Source: Lachnospiraceae bacterium
GTDB lineage: Bacteria > Bacillota > Clostridia > Lachnospirales > Lachnospiraceae
Length of the DNA: 45,817 nucleotides
Direction of reading: 5' to 3'
Assembly: GCA_017456585.1 (NCBI GenBank)
Contig: JAFTJD010000080.1
Location: forward strand, 1-45,817
Below the pieces are notes generated by a model, which did not search any database, was not told where the DNA came from, and saw nothing but the letters and a program-made list of their open reading frames with translations. Position 1 is the stretch's first letter; every line of letters begins with the position of its first letter. The position numbers and the translations under genes are program-made. Of this stretch, positions 40,424-45,817 are shown piece by piece.

Positions 40424-40440
40424 TGGTTACATTGTAACCA
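40424..40440. promoter_or_regulatory. Perfect 7-bp inverted repeat before the DUF512 gene
   Basis: TGGTTAC (40424-40430) and GTAACCA (40434-40440) flank ATT. It lies 33 nt before the start codon at 40474 and downstream of a weak promoter-like pair (TTGTAC 40385-40390 and TAAACT 40408-40413). It may be an operator or a small mRNA hairpin. Confidence 0.35.
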
Positions 40441-40473
40441 TGCCTATTATTAAGAACAGAGGCAATGTTTGGA

Positions 40474-41847
40474 ATGAAGAAATACAGACATATAATCAGT
40501 AAAGTAATTCCCGGTTCAATTGCAGAAGAGATGGAGATAGAGCCGGGCGACGAGCTTTTGCAGATAAATGATCAGGATATTGAAGATGTCTTTGATTACA
40601 GATTTTTGATTAATGATACTTATATTGAAGTGCTTATAAGAAAAGCGGATGGTGAAGAATGGATTCTTGATATCGATAAGGATTATGATGAGGATCTTGG
40701 AATAGAATTTGAGAATGGTCTCATGGATGATTATCGTTCATGCCATAATAAATGTATATTCTGCTTCATTGACCAGATGCCGCCGGGGATGAGAGATACT
40801 CTTTATTTTAAGGATGATGATTCAAGACTCTCATTTTTACAGGGTAACTATATTACACTTACTAATATGAAGGATAAGGATATTAACCGTATTATAAGAT
40901 ATCACCTTGCTCCGATTAATATTTCGGTGCAGACCACTAATCCGGAGCTTAGATGTAAGATGCTTAGTAACCGTTTTGCAGGAGAAGCACTTAAGAAGAT
41001 AGATGTTCTTTACGAAGCGGGAATAGAGATGAATGGACAGATAGTACTTTGCAAAGGTGTTAATGATGGTGAAGAACTTGAGAGAACCATAAGTGATTTG
41101 GCTAAGTATGCTCCGTGTATGCAGAGTGTTTCGGTTGTGCCGGTGGGACTTAGTAAATACAGGGACGGACTATATCCGCTTGAGCCATTTACTAAGGAAG
41201 ATGCGATAAAGGTAATAGATTGCATAGAGAGTTGGCAACGTAAGATTTATGCTGAGCATGAGATACATTTTATTCATGCATCTGATGAATGGTATCTGCT
41301 TGCGGAGAGACCATTTCCTGATGAGGATACTTATGACGGATATATTCAGCTTGAGAATGGTGTCGGTATGATGAGACTTCTTGACGAAGAGGTTAAGGAG
41401 GCACTTAAGTCTTGTAATGATGATAGTGCTTGCAGAGATAATAAATGTCATGAGATTTCCCTGGCTACGGGTAAACTCGCAGCACCGCTTATAAAAGATA
41501 TAGCGGATAGGGTAATGAAGCTTTATAAGAATGTTAAGATTCATGTGTATGATATAAGAAATGATTTCTTTGGAGAATCTATTACCGTTGCCGGACTTAT
41601 AACGGGACAGGATATTATTGCCCAACTTAAAGATAAGCCGCTTGGTAGCAAGCTTCTTTTGCCAAAGGCTATGTTTAAGGCTGATGCAGATATTTTCCTT
41701 GATGACGTAACCAAGGAAGATGTTGAAAAAGCTTTACAAATAAAGGTAGATATTGTAAAATCCAGTGGACAGGATTTGATAGATGCAATGTTGCAACAGG
41801 AGACTTCAGGAAAGAAGTCAAGAGATGGAGGACATTACGAATTATGA
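40474..41847 (+). CDS. DUF512 protein with PDZ-like and radical-SAM-like parts
   Basis: The 457-residue protein starts with a PDZ-like segment ([14 protein letters not shown], then [12 protein letters not shown]). A radical-SAM-type cysteine cluster follows in [18 protein letters not shown] (C-x3-C-x2-C), then [10 protein letters not shown] and the C-terminal DUF512 region, which includes [12 protein letters not shown]. The function is unknown; the family is widespread in anaerobic Firmicutes next to der. ATG 40474 fits the usual family N-terminus, with AGAGG 11 nt upstream. ATG 40465 is too close to that SD. Its stop overlaps the der start by 4 nt (ATGA), indicating translational coupling. 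Confidence 0.85.
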   Translation: MKKYRHIISKVIPGSIAEEMEIEPGDELLQINDQDIEDVFDYRFLINDTYIEVLIRKADGEEWILDIDKDYDEDLGIEFENGLMDDYRSCHNKCIFCFIDQMPPGMRDTLYFKDDDSRLSFLQGNYITLTNMKDKDINRIIRYHLAPINISVQTTNPELRCKMLSNRFAGEALKKIDVLYEAGIEMNGQIVLCKGVNDGEELERTISDLAKYAPCMQSVSVVPVGLSKYRDGLYPLEPFTKEDAIKVIDCIESWQRKIYAEHEIHFIHASDEWYLLAERPFPDEDTYDGYIQLENGVGMMRLLDEEVKEALKSCNDDSACRDNKCHEISLATGKLAAPLIKDIADRVMKLYKNVKIHVYDIRNDFFGESITVAGLITGQDIIAQLKDKPLGSKLLLPKAMFKADADIFLDDVTKEDVEKALQIKVDIVKSSGQDLIDAMLQQETSGKKSRDGGHYEL

Positions 41848-43166
41848 GCAGACCTATAGTAGCGATAGTCGGAAGACCTAATGTGGGTAAGTCTACATTA
41901 TTTAACGCACTTGCCGGTGAGATGATTTCAATCGTAAAAGACACACCGGGTGTAACCAGAGATCGTATATATGTAGATGTTAATTGGCTTAATTATAATT
42001 TTACAATGGTTGATACAGGCGGTATTGAGCCTGAATCGAAGGATATTATTTTGTCGCAGATGCGTGAACAGGCGCAGATTGCGATTGATACGGCAGATGT
42101 TATTATTTTTATGACAGACGTAAAGCAGGGACTTCAGGATGCTGATTCTAAGGTTGCAGATATGCTTAGACGTTCACAGAAGCCTGTGATTCTTGTGGTT
42201 AATAAGGTTGATAATTTTGATAAATATATGGCAGATGTATATGAGTTCTATAACCTTGGAATAGGTGAGCCGTATCCGATATCTGCAGCATCAAGACTTG
42301 GACTTGGTGATATGCTTGATGAGGTTGTAAAGCATTTTCCTGAGGATAAGATAACAGATGACGAGGATGACAGACCTCGTATTGCAATAGTGGGTAAGCC
42401 TAATGTAGGTAAATCATCTATCATTAATAAGCTTCTTGGCGAGAACAGAGTTATTGTATCTAATATCGCAGGAACAACCAGGGATGCGGTTGATACTCCT
42501 CTTGTTAAGAATGGCAAGGAATATGTTTTTATTGATACTGCAGGTCTTAGAAGAAAGAGTAAGATTAAGGAAGAGTTAGAGCGTTACAGTATCATTAGAA
42601 CTGTGTCTGCGGTTGAAAGAGCAGATGTAGTTGTGCTTGTTATTGACGCAGAAGAAGGTGTTACCGAGCAGGATGCGAAGATTGCAGGTATTGCACATGA
42701 GCGTGGCAAGGGTATGATTGTTGCCGTTAATAAATGGGATGCAGTTGAGAAAGATGACAAAACCATCTATGAATTCACTAATAAGATTAAAGAAACTCTG
42801 GCATTTATGCCTTATGCTGAATATCTTTTTATATCAGCTAAGACGGGACAGAGACTTAATAAGCTCTTTGAAGTAATTGATATGGTTATTGAGAATCATG
42901 CATTGAGAGTTGCGACAGGTGTTCTTAATGAGATTTTTATGGAGGCTATTGCTATGCAGCAGCCACCATCAGATAAGGGTAAGAGACTTAAGCTTTTCTA
43001 TATTACCCAGGTGTCGGTTAAACCACCAACCTTTGTAATATTTGTTAATGATAAAGAGCTTATGCATTTCTCATATACAAGATATATTGAGAATAAGGTG
43101 AGGGAGGCCTTTGGATTCAAGGGTACACCGCTTAGATTTATAATTCGTGAGAGGTCGGAGAAATAA
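41844..43166 (+). CDS. der: Ribosome-associated GTPase Der (EngA)
   Basis: This 440-residue protein has two tandem GTPase domains, as only Der does, and acts in 50S assembly. Domain 1 has [13 protein letters not shown] and NKVD; domain 2 has [13 protein letters not shown] and NKWD. A KH-like C-terminal domain ends in the [10 protein letters not shown] segment. It overlaps the DUF512 gene by 4 nt, and plsY begins 1 nt after its stop. The DUF512-der-plsY-gpsA order is common in Clostridia. Confidence 0.96.
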   Translation: MSRPIVAIVGRPNVGKSTLFNALAGEMISIVKDTPGVTRDRIYVDVNWLNYNFTMVDTGGIEPESKDIILSQMREQAQIAIDTADVIIFMTDVKQGLQDADSKVADMLRRSQKPVILVVNKVDNFDKYMADVYEFYNLGIGEPYPISAASRLGLGDMLDEVVKHFPEDKITDDEDDRPRIAIVGKPNVGKSSIINKLLGENRVIVSNIAGTTRDAVDTPLVKNGKEYVFIDTAGLRRKSKIKEELERYSIIRTVSAVERADVVVLVIDAEEGVTEQDAKIAGIAHERGKGMIVAVNKWDAVEKDDKTIYEFTNKIKETLAFMPYAEYLFISAKTGQRLNKLFEVIDMVIENHALRVATGVLNEIFMEAIAMQQPPSDKGKRLKLFYITQVSVKPPTFVIFVNDKELMHFSYTRYIENKVREAFGFKGTPLRFIIRERSEK

Positions 43167-43167
43167 T

Positions 43168-43824
43168 ATGGAACGTTTGTTATGCGTAGTAATGGGTTAC
43201 GCGTTTGGTTTGATTCAGACAGGTTATATTTATGGTAAGGTTAAGAAAATTGATATTAGACAGCATGGAAGCGGCAATGCGGGAACTACCAATGCATTAA
43301 GAGTAATGGGAATCAAAGCCGGTATTATTACGCTTTTGGGAGATTGCCTTAAGGCTGTAGCTGCCTGTGTGATTGCAAGAGTCGTTATCGGAGGATTCTG
43401 TGATATACCGGATAAGCTTCTTGCACTTTATGCAGGATTGGGAGCAGTTCTTGGACACAATTTTCCTTTTTATCTTAAGTTTAAGGGTGGAAAAGGTATC
43501 GCTGCGACAGTTGGTATTTTGTTCTCAATTGATTGGAGAATAGCATTGATTTCAGTTGCTCTTTTCCTTGTGACATTGGCTATAAGCCATTATGTTTCCA
43601 TGTCATCGTTAGTGATGATGACAAGCTTTTTTGCTGTAACTATTATGTTTGGAATTATGGGAATTTTATTTGACGGACAGGATTATATGCTTATAGAGGC
43701 TTATGTTCTTACTTTTGTGATGGCAGTAATGGCATTTATCAGACATAAGCAGAATATAGTTAGATTACTTAATGGTAACGAGAATAAATTCAGCCTTAAG
43801 AAGAAGGTAGAGAAGACAGCATAA
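43168..43824 (+). CDS. plsY: Acyl-phosphate:glycerol-3-phosphate acyltransferase
   Basis: The 218-residue polytopic membrane protein acylates glycerol 3-phosphate with acyl phosphate, the first step of phospholipid synthesis. The signatures GSGNAGTTNALR and GHNFPFYLKFKGGKGIA are clear, with several hydrophobic segments. I chose ATG 43168 because GGAG (43157-43160) lies 7 nt upstream, in the end of der. It is followed by gpsA, whose product supplies its glycerol-3-phosphate substrate. Confidence 0.95.
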   Translation: MERLLCVVMGYAFGLIQTGYIYGKVKKIDIRQHGSGNAGTTNALRVMGIKAGIITLLGDCLKAVAACVIARVVIGGFCDIPDKLLALYAGLGAVLGHNFPFYLKFKGGKGIAATVGILFSIDWRIALISVALFLVTLAISHYVSMSSLVMMTSFFAVTIMFGIMGILFDGQDYMLIEAYVLTFVMAVMAFIRHKQNIVRLLNGNENKFSLKKKVEKTA

Positions 43825-43851
43825 GCCTAAGGCTTGGAAAGTGAGGTAAAT

Positions 43852-44859
43852 ATGGCTAATATAGGTATTATCGGAGCGGGTAGCTGGGGAACGGCACTTG
43901 CAGTATTGCTCTGTAATAACGGACATGAGGTTACTATGTGGTCTGCTGTTAAGGCAGAGGTTGATATGCTTAAGAATGACAGACAGTTAGCATCTCTTCC
44001 GGGAGTTGTTCTTGCTGATAATGTGTTGGTGACGGATGATTTGGAGAGTGCCATGAAGGACAAGGATATACTTGTACTTGCGGTAGCATCTTCATATATT
44101 AGAAGCACATCTTCCAAGATGAAACAGTATATCAAAGACGGACAGATTATTGTAAATGTGGCTAAGGGTATAGAAGAGGATACTTTATATACCATGAGTG
44201 ACATCATTAATAGCGAGCTTCCTATGGCAAATGTGGCTGTTCTTTCAGGTCCAAGCCATGCAGAAGAAGTTGGAAAAGGAATGCCTACTACCATAGTAGT
44301 CGGTGCTACAACAAGAGAAACAGCAGAGTATGTTCAGAAGATATTCTTAAGCCCGGTATTCAGAGTATATACAAGCCCTGATATTCATGGTATTGAGCTT
44401 GGTGCGGCACTTAAGAATGTAATTGCTTTGGCAGCCGGAATTGCTGACGGACTTGGTTATGGAGATAATACCAAGGCTGCGCTTATCACAAGAGGCATCG
44501 CTGAGATAACAAGACTTGGCAAGAAGATGGGTTGTAAGGCAGAAACTTTTAGCGGACTTTCAGGTATAGGAGATCTTATAGTTACATGCGCGAGTATGCA
44601 CAGCCGTAACAGAAGAGCAGGTATACTTCTGGGCAAGGGAATGCCGCTTGATGAAGTAATTAAAGAAGTAAAGATGGTAGTTGAAGGTGTATATTCAGCT
44701 AAAGCAGCGCTTAAGCTTGCTAATAAATATGAAGTTGAGATGCCGATAATTGAGCAGGTTAACAATGTACTTTTTAACGGGGTTGCACCGTCAGAGGCAG
44801 TAAAGATGTTAATGCTTAGAGAAGGCAGAACAGAAAACAAGGCATTGCCTTGGGAGTAG
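43852..44859 (+). CDS. gpsA: Glycerol-3-phosphate dehydrogenase (NAD(P)+)
   Basis: The 335-residue cytosolic enzyme makes sn-glycerol 3-phosphate for phospholipid synthesis. The N-terminal Rossmann motif is GAGSWGTALA, followed by NVAKGIE and LSGPSHAEEV. The catalytic-lysine segment is ELGAALKNVIALAAG, followed by GDNTKAALITRG. I chose ATG 43852 because GAGGT lies 4 nt upstream and the protein then starts directly at the nucleotide-binding strand. It ends the plsY-gpsA pair and faces a convergent HAD gene. Confidence 0.96.
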   Translation: MANIGIIGAGSWGTALAVLLCNNGHEVTMWSAVKAEVDMLKNDRQLASLPGVVLADNVLVTDDLESAMKDKDILVLAVASSYIRSTSSKMKQYIKDGQIIVNVAKGIEEDTLYTMSDIINSELPMANVAVLSGPSHAEEVGKGMPTTIVVGATTRETAEYVQKIFLSPVFRVYTSPDIHGIELGAALKNVIALAAGIADGLGYGDNTKAALITRGIAEITRLGKKMGCKAETFSGLSGIGDLIVTCASMHSRNRRAGILLGKGMPLDEVIKEVKMVVEGVYSAKAALKLANKYEVEMPIIEQVNNVLFNGVAPSEAVKMLMLREGRTENKALPWE

Positions 44860-44865
44860 AAAGAT

Positions 44866-44922
44866 ACGGCGTAGTGCCGTGTACTTAGCCAAGAAATTGA
44901 CTAAGTGCATGCGCTACGCCGT
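44866..44922. terminator. Bidirectional hairpin between gpsA and the HAD gene
   Basis: ACGGCGTAG (44866-44874) pairs with CTACGCCGT (44914-44922). Further in, GTACTTAG (44881-44888) pairs with CTAAGTGC (44901-44908) with one G-U. Bases 44885-44922 also encode the last residues and stop of the HAD protein on the minus strand. The convergent genes thus share this structure, although neither side has a strong T-run. Confidence 0.6.
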
Positions 44923-45676
44923 CGTTATTGTTATCAAGAGTAATATAGTCGGCACTTTGTTTGACGATGTCAGGGGAATTAGCCATGGCAACACCGAGTC
45001 CGGCATATTCAATCATTTCTATATCATTGCAGTTGTCTCCGAAAGCAATGATTTCTTCACGTTTAATGTTGTGCCTTGCGGCAAGTCTTTCTATCGCGAG
45101 ACCTTTAGATACCTTGGAACTGAAGAATTCAAGGTATTCGGCTGTTGAAGGACAGAAAACAGTGTCCTTATTAAGCACATCACGCAATTCGTTCTGGAAC
45201 TGTATGGTTCTTTCCGGTGTATCAAACCATAATATTTTAGTTATTCCCTGTTCCAAAAGTTTATCTATATCTGTACAAAGAAGCGGTTCGGTCATGACGT
45301 TCTTTTTGTATATGGCAGCTCTTTGGTTAAGCTTGTTAACATATAGCTTATTGCGCGACCAGATGCAAGCAGTAGTGTCATAATATTTAACATAATCAAG
45401 TATCTGGATGGCAGATTCAGTTGATAGTCCCTGCTCAAAAATAATCTCATTGTCACCCGACATAATCATTGCACCATTGTAAGCGATGATGTAAGAATCA
45501 GGACTTACTATGTTCCTGTATTTGAATATCGCTTGCGGAGGGCGGCCGGTGGAAAAAGCAAATAGAGCGCCATCATTAATTGCCTGCTTTATTATATTAA
45601 GAGTCACCGGTGAGATGTTCTTTGCATCATCTAACAAGGTCCCGTCCATATCTGTTGCTATCATTTTATATTTCAT
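44885..45676 (-). CDS. Cof-type HAD-superfamily sugar phosphatase
   Basis: The 263-residue protein is a Cof/YidA-type HAD hydrolase that dephosphorylates small metabolites, probably sugar phosphates; the exact substrate is unknown. Motif I is TDMDGTLLDD near residue 9, motif II is FAFSTGRP, and motif IV is AFGDNCNDIEM followed by a Cof-typical VAMANS. Read on the minus strand, the start codon ends at 45676 and has GGGGA (45683-45687) as SD. The open frame extends further upstream, but the extra residues do not fit the family. It is transcribed towards gpsA. Confidence 0.92.
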   Translation of the reverse strand: MKYKMIATDMDGTLLDDAKNISPVTLNIIKQAINDGALFAFSTGRPPQAIFKYRNIVSPDSYIIAYNGAMIMSGDNEIIFEQGLSTESAIQILDYVKYYDTTACIWSRNKLYVNKLNQRAAIYKKNVMTEPLLCTDIDKLLEQGITKILWFDTPERTIQFQNELRDVLNKDTVFCPSTAEYLEFFSSKVSKGLAIERLAARHNIKREEIIAFGDNCNDIEMIEYAGLGVAMANSPDIVKQSADYITLDNNNDGVAHALSQFLG

Positions 45677-45733
45677 AAAGTATCCCCTTTTTCTTGTATA
45701 GTGTATAGTAAAGTGAATGTTTTGCATAAACGA

Positions 45734-45763
45734 AGTATATCATCATATGTGGTCAGAAGTCAA
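45734..45763 (-). promoter_or_regulatory. Promoter of the HAD phosphatase gene
   Basis: On the minus strand TTGACT (45758-45763), an 18-nt spacer and TATACT (45734-45739) form a good promoter. It leaves about 50 nt of leader before the start codon at 45676. Confidence 0.6.
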
Positions 45764-45781
45764 ATTCAGTATACTTAAACC

Positions 45782-45817
45782 ATGAATCATGAGATTAAAA
45801 GGCTGAATTTGGAATTA
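45782..45817 (+). CDS. Possible start of a gene running off the right edge
   Basis: ATG 45782 opens a frame of 12 codons to the window edge (MNHEIKRLNLEL). No ribosome binding site precedes it. TATACT at 45770-45775 would place a transcription start close to the ATG, as for a leaderless message. The evidence is weak, and no family can be named. Confidence 0.2.
   Translation, partial: MNHEIKRLNLEL

Overview
The window looks like a chromosomal segment from a low-GC, Gram-positive, plant-fibre-degrading anaerobe, most likely a Lachnospiraceae member of the Lachnospira/Butyrivibrio type. This is inferred, not proven. The evidence is AT-rich coding with AGA and CTT codons preferred, strong AGGAGG-type ribosome binding sites, a hemZ-hisS-aspS cluster, a rplS-lepB-rbgA-rnhB cluster, Rpn-type PD-(D/E)XK genes, and a giant secreted rhamnogalacturonan-degrading protein with choline-binding-like cell-wall repeats. 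No rRNA, tRNA, CRISPR array, phage module or classical insertion sequence was recognised.

Layout: 1-499 holds two hairpins and a promoter. 500-4540 encodes a secreted protein built of tandem bacterial Ig-like (BIG2) domains. 4632-7145 is a cobalamin-dependent methionine synthase without the reactivation domain, preceded by an unusual Shine-Dalgarno/hairpin/start arrangement. 7320-8168 is a membrane-anchored SleB-like cell-wall hydrolase with its own promoter. A promoter at about 8380 starts a run of a sugar-phosphate-isomerase-like TIM barrel, an esterase, Rel, a metallo-beta-lactamase-fold hydrolase, HemZ and HisRS. AspRS follows after a structured gap and is tightly followed by a GH5 glycanase lipoprotein. 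YqeY, a tandem array of 63-bp hairpin repeats and an orphan glucose-1-phosphate cytidylyltransferase follow.

The stretch 20708-22130 is accessory: a long hairpin, GC-rich 79-bp direct repeats and a full-length Rpn-family nuclease gene. Then comes rplS-lepB-rbgA-rnhB. The 3907-residue pectin-active protein (two SGNH esterase modules, a PL11-like rhamnogalacturonan lyase module, many accessory modules and seven cell-wall-binding repeats) and a second Rpn locus reduced to promoter, leader and C-terminal part sit between rnhB and a YlqG-like/FlhB-like/YraN set. The window ends with a DUF512 protein, Der, PlsY and GpsA, and a convergent HAD phosphatase.

The genes fall into housekeeping functions (translation, ribosome assembly, stringent response, phospholipid and one-carbon metabolism) with cell-surface glycan-degrading functions inserted among them. 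The observations most worth checking are the stand-alone C-terminal Rpn copy, which shares promoter, leader and an operator-like palindrome with the full-length copy; the metH initiation region; the 63-bp hairpin repeat family, which has a second, dispersed site; and the giant pectinolytic protein.
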